Shown: positions 1-8,775 of the stretch, piece by piece
Numbering within the stretch: position 1 is the stretch's first letter
Layout: each line of letters starts with the position of its first letter
The notes under the pieces: generated by a model
Database searches by the model: none
Seen by the model: the letters and a program-made list of their open reading frames with translations, nothing else
What the model was told of the DNA's origin: nothing
Position numbers and translations under genes: made by a program
From: Candidatus Palauibacter soopunensis
Lineage (GTDB): Bacteria; Gemmatimonadota; Gemmatimonadetes; Palauibacterales; Palauibacteraceae
Direction: 5' to 3'
NCBI RefSeq assembly: GCF_947581735.1
Contig: NZ_CANPVT010000053.1
Span: 238,956-302,955, forward strand
Length of the DNA stretch: 64,000 bases

Positions 1-1
1 A

Positions 2-286
2 GAGGAAGTCGCGGGAGAGCAGGTCGCGGACGAACCGGCGCCGGCGGATTCGGCGGCGGCACAGGTCGACCCGGAGGCGCCCCCCGCGCAGGATTCCGCG
101 GCGGCAGCGGACAGCGTGACGGCGGTGCCCGACACGACGGTCCTTCCGGACAGCCTGGAAACACCGCCCGATACCGCGGCGGCGGTCCTTCCGGACAGCC
201 TCGGGACACCACCCGATACGACGGCGGCGATCCTTCCGGACAGCCTCGAGGCACCACCCGATACGATGGCGGCGGCGCGCCGGTGA
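2..286 (+). CDS. C-terminal end of an LptC/OstA-like protein (partial)
   Basis: The frame is open from the window edge to a TGA at 284-286 and encodes only a low-complexity tail rich in Ala, Pro, Asp, Thr and Ser. It ends with three 15-residue repeats of the type LPDSLETPPDTAAAV. The stop overlaps the GTG start of the next OstA-like gene by a GTGA junction, so the two are probably translationally coupled. In LPS-transport operons the gene before an LptA/OstA-like gene and lptB is usually lptC; that identity is inferred from position only, because the folded part lies outside the window. The same Asp-Thr-Ala style of linker is found in the next protein, which supports a shared role or history. 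Confidence 0.7.
   Translation, partial: EEVAGEQVADEPAPADSAAAQVDPEAPPAQDSAAAADSVTAVPDTTVLPDSLETPPDTAAAVLPDSLGTPPDTTAAILPDSLEAPPDTMAAARR
140..274 (+). repeat. Three 45-bp in-frame tandem repeats
   Basis: Three consecutive 45-base units (140-184, 185-229, 230-274) each begin with gtccttccggacagcct or atccttccggacagcct and end in a gcggcg run. They encode three copies of a 15-residue Leu-Pro-Asp-Ser-Leu...Pro-Pro-Asp-Thr motif at the C-terminus of the truncated upstream protein. Unit length is a multiple of three, so copy-number change would keep the frame. Confidence 0.85.
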
Positions 287-2163
287 CTCGCGGGTGCATC
301 GGGTTTGCGAGCTGCCTCGCGGCGGCGGCATGGCTCGCCGGCCCCATCGTCGCGCAGGAGCCCGAAGCCGGCGTCGGGTCGGCGCTCGACCGGTGCAGCC
401 TCCGGTGGCGCCCCCTCGAAGCCGACACGAGGAGCGTGACGAACCGCGACGTGACCGGCGCGCACGTTACGGTTCTCAGCGGCCGGTACCTTTGGACCTG
501 CGGGACCGCCACGATGGAGGCGGACAGCGCGATAAAGCGCGACGGTCCCCGGCAGGTCGAGCTCCTCGGCGGGGTCGTCTACGAAGATTCGATAAGGACG
601 CTGAAGTCGGAACGGCTCCTCTACTTTCAACTTTCCGACTTCATCATCGCCGAGGAAAACGTCGAACTCGTCCGTCTGACGGATCATTCCACGCTCCTCG
701 GTCCCCGCGTGGAGTTCCTGCGGGCCGTCTCCGGCATCGACGCCGTCACGACCGCCCCGGGGAGGCCGACCGTTACGTTCTATCCGACGAACACCGAGTC
801 GCCGGAGCCGTTCGAGATCGAATCGGAACTGGCCATTTTCGCCGGTGAGGACGAGGCCCGCTTCTACGGGGATGCGGTCATAGCTCGCAGCGATCTGAAC
901 GCCCAGGCGGACAGCGCCATGCTCACTCGCGCCGATGGCCTCGGCGTCCTGTGGGGCGAGCCGTGGATCGAGGCCGAAGGGATCCGGCTGGAGGGCGATT
1001 CGATACGGTTCGTTTCGCAGAACGAGGAACTCGAAGAAATCCACGCCATCGGCGACGGCTATGCGTCGGGGGAGAGATTCGAGGTGGCGGCGGAGCTGGT
1101 CGACATCGATCTGGCGAATCGCGAGGTGGAGCAGGTGCAGGCGCACGGGGAGGGAGTGAGCCGGGCGCTCTCCGGCAGCCACGAGCTTCGCGGTGATTCG
1201 ATTCACTTCGTGATGTACGCGGGTCAGATCGACACTGCGTATGCGGTGGGCAGCGCGGTCGCGGTCCAGCGCGACTCGTCATGGGCGGTGCCGCCCGGGC
1301 CGGAGGCCGCTGTGGGCGATTCCGCCGCCGCCGACTCAACCGCCACCGATACGACGACTCCGGATTCGACCGCCACCGATACGACGGCTGCCGCCCCGGA
1401 CACCACGGCTGCCGCCGCTCCGGACACCGCCGCGGTCCCCGCGCCGGACACGGTCGCAGCAGCCGCCCAGGACACGGTCGCAGCCGCCGCCCAGGACACG
1501 GTCGCAGCCGCCACCCAGGACACGGTCGCAGCCGCCACCCGGGACACCGCAGCCGCCGCCCAGGACACCGCCGCCGCAGCCGCCTCGAACACCACCGAAG
1601 CGGAGGCGGACGACGACGGGCCCGCGGAGATCGAACTGCCGACCGACGGTTCCGCGAACTGGGCGCGCGGCGATACGCTCATCGCCGTATTCGAGCGCTC
1701 CGCCGCCCCGGCCACGGACTCGGTGCCCGCGCCCGACCCGTTCATGCAGCAACTCGTGCTCGACGGGAATGCAAGCGCCTTCTACAGGATGGTCCGGGAT
1801 TCGACGACGAGCGCGCGACCATCGCTGAACTACCTCGTGGCGCGGCGCATCCAGGTGGACTTCGAGGCGGGGGAACCGACGGGGGTCGAGGGGGAACACG
1901 CGATCGGCGCCTACCTGGAACCGCGGGAAGCGTTCGGGACGCCCTCGCCGGCGGATAGCGCGGCAGTGGCCGACAGCGCAGCCGTGGCCGACAGCACGAC
2001 GGCGCCACCCGATACAGTCGCCGCACCCCCGGACACCGTGAGCCGGCGCGGGCACTCCCGCAGCCCGGATGTGCAGCTTGCTTTGCGTAACCGCCAACCG
2101 GGACGGGAGCGGCGCGCGACGCCCGGCGCGCTTCCGGCCCTCAGACCCGGGAGATCCCGTTGA
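283..2163 (+). CDS. OstA/LptA-like LPS-transport protein with repeat linkers
   Basis: A 626-residue exported protein with a signal peptide (about residues 1-25, ending ...GPIVAQ). Residues about 45-340 read as consecutive OstA-like beta-strand repeats (for example ...[23 protein letters not shown] and ...[24 protein letters not shown]), the fold that carries LPS across the periplasm in LptA and the N-domain of LptD. Residues about 345-440 are an Asp/Thr/Ala linker with [12 protein letters not shown] repeats, followed by a second structured stretch (about 445-570), ADSAAV repeats and an odd Arg-rich tail. The GTG start overlaps the upstream stop, and the TGA overlaps the TTG of lptB. It is far longer than LptA (about 180 residues), so it may combine LptA with another function; the family call is firm, the exact role is not. 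Confidence 0.8.
   Translation: MTRGCIGFASCLAAAAWLAGPIVAQEPEAGVGSALDRCSLRWRPLEADTRSVTNRDVTGAHVTVLSGRYLWTCGTATMEADSAIKRDGPRQVELLGGVVYEDSIRTLKSERLLYFQLSDFIIAEENVELVRLTDHSTLLGPRVEFLRAVSGIDAVTTAPGRPTVTFYPTNTESPEPFEIESELAIFAGEDEARFYGDAVIARSDLNAQADSAMLTRADGLGVLWGEPWIEAEGIRLEGDSIRFVSQNEELEEIHAIGDGYASGERFEVAAELVDIDLANREVEQVQAHGEGVSRALSGSHELRGDSIHFVMYAGQIDTAYAVGSAVAVQRDSSWAVPPGPEAAVGDSAAADSTATDTTTPDSTATDTTAAAPDTTAAAAPDTAAVPAPDTVAAAAQDTVAAAAQDTVAAATQDTVAAATRDTAAAAQDTAAAAASNTTEAEADDDGPAEIELPTDGSANWARGDTLIAVFERSAAPATDSVPAPDPFMQQLVLDGNASAFYRMVRDSTTSARPSLNYLVARRIQVDFEAGEPTGVEGEHAIGAYLEPREAFGTPSPADSAAVADSAAVADSTTAPPDTVAAPPDTVSRRGHSRSPDVQLALRNRQPGRERRATPGALPALRPGRSR
1447..1542 (+). repeat. Four 24-bp tandem repeats inside the OstA-like gene
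   Basis: Four near-identical 24-base units starting gacacggtcgcag (1447, 1471, 1495, 1519) with a decayed fifth unit at 1543-1563. They encode DTVAAAAQ / DTVAAATQ / DTVAAATR in the linker of the OstA-like protein. Related Asp-Thr-Ala codons extend on both sides (about 1320-1600). Confidence 0.85.
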
Positions 2164-2885
2164 GCAGTGTATTGCGGGCCGAAGGCCTCGTCCGCTCCTT
2201 CAAGCGGCGCTGCGTCGTAAACCAGGTGGAGATCGAGGTGCGGCAGGGAGAGGTTGTCGGACTGCTCGGCCCGAACGGGGCGGGGAAGACGACGACCTTC
2301 TACATGATCGTCGGCCTGCTCAAGGCGGATGAGGGACGTGTCTACCTCGATCGCGACGAACTCACGAGCTGGCCCATGTACCGGCGGGCGCGAGCCGGCA
2401 TCGGCTATCTCCCTCAGGAGGCGTCGGTCTTCCAGAAACTCACCGTGGAACAGAACGTGATGGCGATTCTCGAGACCATCAAGATGTCGCGGCAGGAGCG
2501 GCGCGACCGCCTCGAGGAGTTGCTCGACGAACTATCCATCAAGCACCTTCGGGCGAACAAGGCCTATTCGCTCTCCGGGGGGGAGCGGCGGCGGCTGGAG
2601 ATCACTCGGGCACTGGCGACCCGACCCAAGTTCCTGCTGCTCGACGAACCCTTCACCGGGGTCGACCCGATTGCGATCGACGACATCCAGCGCATCGTGC
2701 GGGGCCTGCGGGACAAGGGTCTGGGGGTTCTCATCACCGACCACAACGTGCGCGAGACGCTGTCGATCACGGACCGCGCGTACCTGCTGTTCGAGGGCAA
2801 GATCCTGGTGCACGGCGAGGCGGACCACCTCGTGAACGATCCGGAAGCCCGGCAACTGTACCTCGGGGAGGACTTCAGGCTCTGA
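2160..2885 (+). CDS. lptB: LPS export ABC transporter ATP-binding protein LptB
   Basis: A 241-residue ATPase that powers extraction of LPS from the inner membrane together with LptF/LptG and LptC. Visible motifs are Walker [10 protein letters not shown] (residues 37-45), the Q-loop LPQEASVF, the signature LSGGERRR, Walker [11 protein letters not shown] with catalytic Glu, and the switch His in TDHN. The [15 protein letters not shown] type of Walker B region and the normal length are typical of LptB. The TTG start lies in a TTGA overlap with the OstA-like gene, and rpoN follows after 2 bases. The lptA-lptB-rpoN order matches Proteobacteria, where it is common. Confidence 0.95.
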   Translation: MSSVLRAEGLVRSFKRRCVVNQVEIEVRQGEVVGLLGPNGAGKTTTFYMIVGLLKADEGRVYLDRDELTSWPMYRRARAGIGYLPQEASVFQKLTVEQNVMAILETIKMSRQERRDRLEELLDELSIKHLRANKAYSLSGGERRRLEITRALATRPKFLLLDEPFTGVDPIAIDDIQRIVRGLRDKGLGVLITDHNVRETLSITDRAYLLFEGKILVHGEADHLVNDPEARQLYLGEDFRL

Positions 2886-2887
2886 AC

Positions 2888-4312
2888 ATGGCACCGGGAC
2901 GGCCGAGTCTCGCCGCGGGCCTCCACCTGCGGCAGGAACAGAAGGCGCAGCCTCGCCTCTACCAGGCGATGGACCTTCTGCACATGCCGCTGCTCGATCT
3001 TCAGGGTCACCTGCAACAGGCGCTCGTCGACAACCCGTTCCTCGACCTCGTGGAACCCGGCGACGAGCCGGACGACGCCGGCGACGACCGGGACGCCCTG
3101 GCCGAGGATGCGGGAGACGACCGCGTGGAGGAGGCGGACGAGGTAGACTGGGAGGATGTCCTCCTCGACGACTTCGATGCGGGCGGGCGGCACGAGGAAT
3201 ACGGCGACCGGGAGTTCTACACGCCCGCGGCGGCCGCCACGCCGACGCTCTGGGATCACCTGCACGAGCAGTTGAACCTGCTCCGTCTCGGCGCGCGCCA
3301 ACTGCGGATCGGCGAGGAGATCATCGGCAACGTGGACCGCGACGGGTTCCTCTCGTGCTCGCTCGACCGGATTGTCGAGGCGCTGGACGAGGTCTCACGG
3401 GAGGAAGTCGAGGGGATGCTCGCCCGGATCCAGTCGTTCGAACCGAGCGGCATTGCGGCGCGAGACCTGCGCGAAACGCTCCTGCTGCAGTTGCGGGATC
3501 GCGGGCGGGAACGGTCGCTGGCCTACCGGATCGTCGACGGGCACTTCGACGATCTTGCGAATCGCCGATGGCCCGAACTGGCGGAAGAGTACGGCATCAC
3601 GCCGCGCGAAGTGCAGACCGCGGCGGACGAGATCGCGAAGCTCGATCCCAAACCCGGTCTCAGGTTTGCGGACACGTCGGACTCCTACGTCATCCCGGAT
3701 CTGACGGTGGAGAAGGTCCAGGGGCGGTATCGCGTCTCGCACGCCGACACGTCGCTGCCGCGGTTGAAGCTCTCGCCCGTCTACCGGGACGTGGCTGCGG
3801 ATCGCGCCCGGTTCCAGGGGGAAAACAAGGCGTTCATCTCGGAAAGGCTGAACAGCGCCCGCTGGTTGATTCAGGCGATCGAGCAGCGCCGGCAGACGAT
3901 GCTGAAGGTGATGGATTTCATCGTCGAACGGCAGCACGACTTCTTCGAAAAGGGCGTCGAACACCTGCGGCCGCTCACGCTGCGCGATGTGGCGAAGCAC
4001 ATCGAGATGCACGAATCCACCGTCTCTCGCGTGACCAACGGCAAGTACGTCCAGACGCCGCGCGGACTCTATCCGCTCAAGTTCTTCTTTTCGGGCGGCT
4101 ATTCGACGCTCGAGGGAGAGGACCTGTCGTCGGAGGGGGTACGTGCGCGGATCCGCAAGCTGGTGACGGAAGAGGACCCGACGGCGCCGCTCAGCGATCA
4201 CGAGATCACCGCCCGCCTGCAGAAGGCGGGCGTTCGGATCGCCCGCCGTACGGTGGCGAAGTACCGCGACCAGCTCGGCATCCTCTCGGCGCGGTTGCGC
4301 AGGCGCGTATGA
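2888..4312 (+). CDS. rpoN: RNA polymerase sigma-54 factor
   Basis: A 474-residue sigma-54. The N-terminal activator-contact region is Gln/Leu-rich (LRQEQKAQPRLYQAMDLLHM...), followed by a strongly acidic linker (about residues 55-105), the core-binding domain, a helix-turn-helix (...LRDVAKHIEMHESTVSRVTN) and the C-terminal RpoN box ARRTVAKYR at residues 452-460, which reads the -24 promoter element. Sigma-54 needs AAA+ activators; none is encoded in this window. It sits directly after lptB and its stop overlaps the next ATG (ATGA), linking it to the glycan genes downstream. Confidence 0.96.
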   Translation: MAPGRPSLAAGLHLRQEQKAQPRLYQAMDLLHMPLLDLQGHLQQALVDNPFLDLVEPGDEPDDAGDDRDALAEDAGDDRVEEADEVDWEDVLLDDFDAGGRHEEYGDREFYTPAAAATPTLWDHLHEQLNLLRLGARQLRIGEEIIGNVDRDGFLSCSLDRIVEALDEVSREEVEGMLARIQSFEPSGIAARDLRETLLLQLRDRGRERSLAYRIVDGHFDDLANRRWPELAEEYGITPREVQTAADEIAKLDPKPGLRFADTSDSYVIPDLTVEKVQGRYRVSHADTSLPRLKLSPVYRDVAADRARFQGENKAFISERLNSARWLIQAIEQRRQTMLKVMDFIVERQHDFFEKGVEHLRPLTLRDVAKHIEMHESTVSRVTNGKYVQTPRGLYPLKFFFSGGYSTLEGEDLSSEGVRARIRKLVTEEDPTAPLSDHEITARLQKAGVRIARRTVAKYRDQLGILSARLRRRV

Positions 4313-5235
4313 GCGATCCGAGAATCTCGGTCATCGTTCCGGCTTACGACGAAGCCGAGAACATGCCCGAACTGTTCGCGGAACTCGCGGCGACGTTCGC
4401 GGAGCACGATCTCGCGGCCGAGGTCGTCCTGGTCGACGATGGTTCCGGCGATGGGACGGCGGAGGCCGCGGAGGAGTCGGCCGCGCGGGCCGGGCTGGGC
4501 GGCGGAGCCGTCGTGCTGCGGCATCGGGCGAACCGGGGGAAGACGGAGGCGATGCTCACGGCCGCCGCGGCCGCCCGCGGGGAGTATCTCGTCCTCTTCG
4601 ACGCGGATCTGCAGCATTCCACGGAGGAGATTCCGCGCTTCGCGGCGATGCTGGAGGAGGGGTATGACCTCGTCGCGGGCCGCAAGGTGGGGCGCTACGA
4701 GAAACGCTTCACCTCGTCCCTCTACAACCGGCTCGCGCGCGCGATCTTCAAGGTGCCCGTTCGCGATCTCAACTCCATGAAGGCGTTCCGCGCCGACGTC
4801 CTCACGGGGCTGAGGCTGCGGCACGACTGGCACCGCTATTTCGTCGTGCTCGCCCATGCCAGGGGATACCGGCTCGGCGAACTGGACATCGACCTCCTCC
4901 CGCGACGGCACGGCGAGCCCAAGTTCTCGGGGCGCCGGCGCATCCTGATCGGGATGCTGGACATGGTCTCCGTGTGGTTCCAGCTCGTGTTCGGGCGCAA
5001 GCCGCTGCTCTTCTTCGGCACCAGCGGCCTCGCGATGATCGCGGCGGGCTGCCTCACCGGGCTGGCCGCGCTCGTGCTGCGCTTCGGGTTCGGCCTCGGG
5101 TATCGTCCGCTGCTCACGCTCGTGCTTCTCCTGGTCGTGGGAGGCCTCCTCCTCTTCGTCCTCGGCTTCCTCGCGGAGACGATGGCGCAACTGCGGGACG
5201 AGATCGAGGACCTCAAGCGCGGCGGAAGCCCGTGA
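4309..5235 (+). CDS. Family 2 glycosyltransferase, membrane-anchored
   Basis: A 308-residue GT-A fold enzyme with VIVPAYDEAENM at the N-terminus, a nucleotide-binding DDGSGDG loop near residue 43 and FDADLQHS (metal-binding DxD) near residue 100. Two hydrophobic helices at the C-terminus (about 227-300) resemble the anchors of polyprenyl-phosphate glycosyltransferases such as ArnC/GtrB, so the likely reaction is transfer of a sugar from a nucleotide donor to undecaprenyl phosphate on the cytosolic face. The ATG at 4309 was chosen because it forms an ATGA overlap with rpoN and begins just before the conserved motif; the frame stays open further upstream inside rpoN. Donor sugar cannot be read from sequence. 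Confidence 0.85.
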   Translation: MSDPRISVIVPAYDEAENMPELFAELAATFAEHDLAAEVVLVDDGSGDGTAEAAEESAARAGLGGGAVVLRHRANRGKTEAMLTAAAAARGEYLVLFDADLQHSTEEIPRFAAMLEEGYDLVAGRKVGRYEKRFTSSLYNRLARAIFKVPVRDLNSMKAFRADVLTGLRLRHDWHRYFVVLAHARGYRLGELDIDLLPRRHGEPKFSGRRRILIGMLDMVSVWFQLVFGRKPLLFFGTSGLAMIAAGCLTGLAALVLRFGFGLGYRPLLTLVLLLVVGGLLLFVLGFLAETMAQLRDEIEDLKRGGSP

Positions 5236-6476
5236 AGGTGGTTCATGTCGTCACGGCCTTCCCGCGCCACGACGACGACGTGATCACCCCCTGGCTCGGA
5301 AGACTGTTGCTCGGCCTGCGCCAACGGGGCCTGGAGGTCGGCGTGCTGGCGCCCGCGTACCGCGGCGGGGGCGCCACGGAGTGGCGGGGCATCCCGGTGC
5401 ACCGCTTCCGGTACGCCCCGGCCCGGCTCGAAACCCTCACGCACGAGGAGACCGCGCCGGACCGCCTTCGCCGCCGGCCGGCCTACGCCGCGCTTCTACC
5501 CGGGTACATGCTGGGCGGCAGCCTGGCGTCGATCGGCCTCGGAGCATCGTCGCCCCCCGACGTGATCCATGTGCACTGGCCGGTTCCGCATGGCTGGTTC
5601 GGCGCCCTGGCGCGAGCGTCATCCGAGCGGACGGCGGTGGTCTCGAGCTTCTATTCCGTCGAGATCCGCTGGATCGAACGTCGTCTCCGCTGGGCCGTGC
5701 CGTTCCTGCGCTGGTCGATCGAGAGTGCCGACGCCGTGACGGCGATCTCGACCGCGACGGCGGCGGCCGTGGCCCGGTACACGTCGCGCGAAGTGCCCGT
5801 GATTCCCTTCAGCGCGGCCATATCCGGCCGGGCGCTACCCGACGGCGGCACCGTCGAGGCCCGACCGATGGAGCGCGCGGGGCCGGTGCGACTGCTGTTC
5901 GTGGGCCGCCTTGTGGAGCGGAAGGGCGTGCATATCCTGATACGGGCACTGGCCCGCGTCCGGGAGCGCGTCGACGCGACCCTCACGGTGATCGGTGATG
6001 GGCCCCGGGCCTCCCGACTGGAAGCCGAGGCCCGCCGGGTCGGCGTCGACCCGTTCGTACGCTTCGCGGGCCGGGTCGATGAGGCAGCGCTGGGCGAGGC
6101 GTACCGAACGAGCGATCTTTTCGTCCTGCCGGCGATCGTGGACGGCAAGGGCGACACGGAGGGGCTCGGCGTGGTCCTCCTCGAAGCGCTCGAATTCGGG
6201 CTGCCCCTGATCGCGTCCGATGTCGGCGGCATCCCGGACATCGTAAGGCACGGCGAGACGGGCCTGCTCGTGCCGCCGGGCGACGCCGGCGCGCTGGGCG
6301 ACGCCATCGTGCGGGTCGTCGAGGACCCCGCCGCAGCACGGGACCGGGTCGAGAGAGGAAGAGCGCACATGCGCGAACACTTCGGGCTGCCGGGCGTCGT
6401 GGACCGCCTCCTGGCGTGCTACGGTGCAGCCCTCTCTCGGCGCGGTGGCCCGGGTTCGCAAGGCATCCGGCGATGA
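5232..6476 (+). CDS. Family 4 glycosyltransferase (GT-B)
   Basis: A 414-residue retaining glycosyltransferase. The N-terminal domain starts VKVVHVVTAFPRHDDDVITPW and the C-terminal donor domain has LLFVGRLVERKGVHILIRAL and the E-x7-E type motif EGLGVVLLEALEFGLPLIAS followed by DVGGIPDIV. The GTG start overlaps the previous stop by GTGA. Within this operon it probably adds a sugar to a lipid-linked or surface glycan. BshA of bacillithiol synthesis belongs to the same large family, but the neighbours here point to glycan assembly. Confidence 0.88.
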   Translation: MKVVHVVTAFPRHDDDVITPWLGRLLLGLRQRGLEVGVLAPAYRGGGATEWRGIPVHRFRYAPARLETLTHEETAPDRLRRRPAYAALLPGYMLGGSLASIGLGASSPPDVIHVHWPVPHGWFGALARASSERTAVVSSFYSVEIRWIERRLRWAVPFLRWSIESADAVTAISTATAAAVARYTSREVPVIPFSAAISGRALPDGGTVEARPMERAGPVRLLFVGRLVERKGVHILIRALARVRERVDATLTVIGDGPRASRLEAEARRVGVDPFVRFAGRVDEAALGEAYRTSDLFVLPAIVDGKGDTEGLGVVLLEALEFGLPLIASDVGGIPDIVRHGETGLLVPPGDAGALGDAIVRVVEDPAAARDRVERGRAHMREHFGLPGVVDRLLACYGAALSRRGGPGSQGIRR

Positions 6477-8014
6477 GCGACCCTCGTACGGCCGAGGGCG
6501 GCGGATTCGTCCGGGACGCCTTCGGGCTCACGGCGCTTGGATTTGCGTTCGTCCACCTGCTGCTTGGCCTGTTGGTCTTCGAGCCCACTCTTTTTCCCGG
6601 TGGAGACAACGCGGGCTATCTCATTCTCGGCGACGCGCTCCGGAGCGGAGAGGGCTATCGCGACCTGCACCTTCCCGGGACGCCGCTGCACGCCAGATAC
6701 CCTCCGTTGCTGCCGCTGATGCTCGCCGGCCTGGGGTGGATCGGAGGCGTGCACGTGGCCAAAGTCGCCATTCTCCTGACGACGGCCACGACCGTGTGGG
6801 CCACCGCGCATTTCGGGCGGCAATGGATAGGGGGCGGGCCGGCCCTCACGGCAGCGGGCCTGCTTGCGGTGAATCCGACTTTGCTGGAGTACGGTCACTA
6901 TGTGCTCAGCGAAGGACCGTTCGTGCTGCTGATCGTTGTGGCTCTCTGGCTATCGCGGCGGGATGATGGGCGAGGGGTGTTACTCGCGATGGGTGCCGCC
7001 GTCGGGGCCTTCGCGACGCGTACTGCCGGCATGACAGTGTTGATGGCCCTGCCGTTGGCATGGCTTCTCGCGCGGCAGTACCGGAGGGCGGCGTGGACGA
7101 TGCTTGTGGCTGTGGGCACGCTTGCCGCTTGGGCACTCTATCAGCGCTGGGCGGCCGCGGATCAGCCCGGATACCTTGCCGTTCTCCTCCTTGTCGACCC
7201 GTACTCGCCGGAGGCGGGGGCGGTGAGTTTTGCCGGCCTCATCGAGCGAGCAGCCCAGAACTTCTGGGCTCACGTGAGCCGCGTGCTCCCCGACATCCTG
7301 CTGGGTCCGGGAGACGGCCCGGCCGGCGGCCGGGCCATTCTCGGCGTGACGGCGGCGGCAGCGGCCCTGCTTCGGTGGACGAGCGCAGCCCGCGGTCGCC
7401 TCGGGGCTCCGGAGATCTTCGCGGTCCTGTACGCCGGCCTCATCGTTCTCTGGCCGTCGGTATGGACGGACCGGCGTTTCCTGCTTCCGCTGCTGCCCGT
7501 AGTCCTGTTGCTGGCTCTCTCGGCACTTTGGCGGCTTCCCCTCCGCCCCGAAGTCCGGTGGCTGCGTTTGGCGGTCCCCGTGGTTATCGCGATATTCGGG
7601 GTCACCTGGGCCGCGAACGTGATCCCCGGCCGCGTTGCCTGTATCGCGTCCTACCGCGCGGATCGTCCATGCGATGTGCCGGCCTCGTCGAGCCTTTATG
7701 CCTCGGCGCGCTGGGCTCAAGAGAACACGCTGCCCGAAGCGGTCATCGCCAATCGCAAGCCGCGTCTCTTCTATTGGTATTCTCGCCGGCGCGGGGATGT
7801 GTATCCGTTCTCGGCCGATGCGGCGACCGTCATGGAAGGCCTCGACGCGATGGGGGCCAGCTACGTGGTTGTGGACCAGGTGAGCGGGACGACCGGGCGA
7901 TACCTGATCCCGGCCATTCGCGCTTTTCCGAGCCGTTTCGAAGCGGTCTATGAGGGAGGGGAGCCCGTTACCGCGATCCTGCGCTTGCTGCCGGCTACGG
8001 CGGACATCGAATGA
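6473..8014 (+). CDS. Polytopic membrane glycosyltransferase-like protein (ArnT/PMT-like)
   Basis: A 513-residue protein with roughly ten hydrophobic segments. An early loop reads FEPTLFPGGDNAGYLILGDAL and later RYPPLLPLMLA, the arrangement of an acidic periplasmic-loop residue plus a downstream YPPL that is typical of GT-C enzymes of the PMT/ArnT (family 39) type. These use polyprenyl-phosphate-linked sugars as donors, which fits the two polyprenyl-phosphate sugar synthase-like genes in this operon. ATG at 6473 overlaps the preceding stop (ATGA). Acceptor unknown. Confidence 0.72.
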   Translation: MSDPRTAEGGGFVRDAFGLTALGFAFVHLLLGLLVFEPTLFPGGDNAGYLILGDALRSGEGYRDLHLPGTPLHARYPPLLPLMLAGLGWIGGVHVAKVAILLTTATTVWATAHFGRQWIGGGPALTAAGLLAVNPTLLEYGHYVLSEGPFVLLIVVALWLSRRDDGRGVLLAMGAAVGAFATRTAGMTVLMALPLAWLLARQYRRAAWTMLVAVGTLAAWALYQRWAAADQPGYLAVLLLVDPYSPEAGAVSFAGLIERAAQNFWAHVSRVLPDILLGPGDGPAGGRAILGVTAAAAALLRWTSAARGRLGAPEIFAVLYAGLIVLWPSVWTDRRFLLPLLPVVLLLALSALWRLPLRPEVRWLRLAVPVVIAIFGVTWAANVIPGRVACIASYRADRPCDVPASSSLYASARWAQENTLPEAVIANRKPRLFYWYSRRRGDVYPFSADAATVMEGLDAMGASYVVVDQVSGTTGRYLIPAIRAFPSRFEAVYEGGEPVTAILRLLPATADIE

Positions 8015-8775
8015 AGCAGCGTGAGAGTGGAGGTTCGCGCACGTGGGAGACCCCTGACGGGACCGCGGCGGGGATACACGACTATCCCGGCAGAGATCTC
8101 GAGGCGATGTCCTCGGCCGTCCGCTACCACCGTGACATTCTCCGCATCTTCTCGCCGTATCTCGGAGACCGGATTCTGGAGGTCGGCGCGGGCAGCGGGA
8201 ACATCTCGGAGTTGATTCTCGAGCGGCAACCGTCTCACCTCTACGCGCTGGAGCCGAGCGACGGGATGTATGAGCTTCTCCGCGAACGATTGCGCGGAAG
8301 CCTGAACGCGACGGTCCACCACTCCCTCCTCTCGGACTTCCTCGAAGCCGAGAACACGGCCGGAGTGGATTCCGTGGTGAGCGTCAACGTTCTGGAGCAC
8401 GTTCAGGATGATGTCGGAGAGCTGGCGAGGATGCGCACGGCCCTCCGCCCGGGGGGCTACCTGTGCCTCTGGGTCCCGGCGTTACCCGCGCTCACCAGCC
8501 GCTTTGATCGATCGCTGGGGCACTTCAGGAGATACCGCAAACGAGACGTCCTGCAGAAGCTCGAACGGACCGGTTTTGCTCCAGTCCGTCTCGCGTACCG
8601 GGACATCATCGGAATGCTCGCGTGGTTCGTGGTCTGCCGCCTCCTGCGCCAGGAACTGAGCCCCGGAAAGGTGGGGCTGTACGACCGGTTGGTGATGCCG
8701 GTCACGGGCGTCTGCGGCCGCTGGCTGAACCCGCCGCTCGGCAAGAACCTCATGGCGATCGCTCGCAGACCCTGA
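8011..8775 (+). CDS. SAM-dependent class I methyltransferase
   Basis: A 254-residue methyltransferase of the Methyltransf_11/12 type. Motif I is ILEVGAGSGN (residues 55-64), followed by YALEPSDGM (motif post-I), DSVVSVNVLEHVQDD and LRPGGYLCLWVPALPAL. The SRFDRSLGHFRRY stretch is frequent in methyltransferases of glycan clusters. The ATG overlaps the upstream stop and the stop overlaps the next ATG. Likely methylates a sugar or lipid intermediate of this pathway. Confidence 0.82.
   Translation: MKQRESGGSRTWETPDGTAAGIHDYPGRDLEAMSSAVRYHRDILRIFSPYLGDRILEVGAGSGNISELILERQPSHLYALEPSDGMYELLRERLRGSLNATVHHSLLSDFLEAENTAGVDSVVSVNVLEHVQDDVGELARMRTALRPGGYLCLWVPALPALTSRFDRSLGHFRRYRKRDVLQKLERTGFAPVRLAYRDIIGMLAWFVVCRLLRQELSPGKVGLYDRLVMPVTGVCGRWLNPPLGKNLMAIARRP

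Noticed and set aside
140..274. The 45-bp repeats as part of a CRISPR array
   Set aside because: Units are contiguous with no spacers, lie in frame in a coding sequence and encode a peptide repeat.
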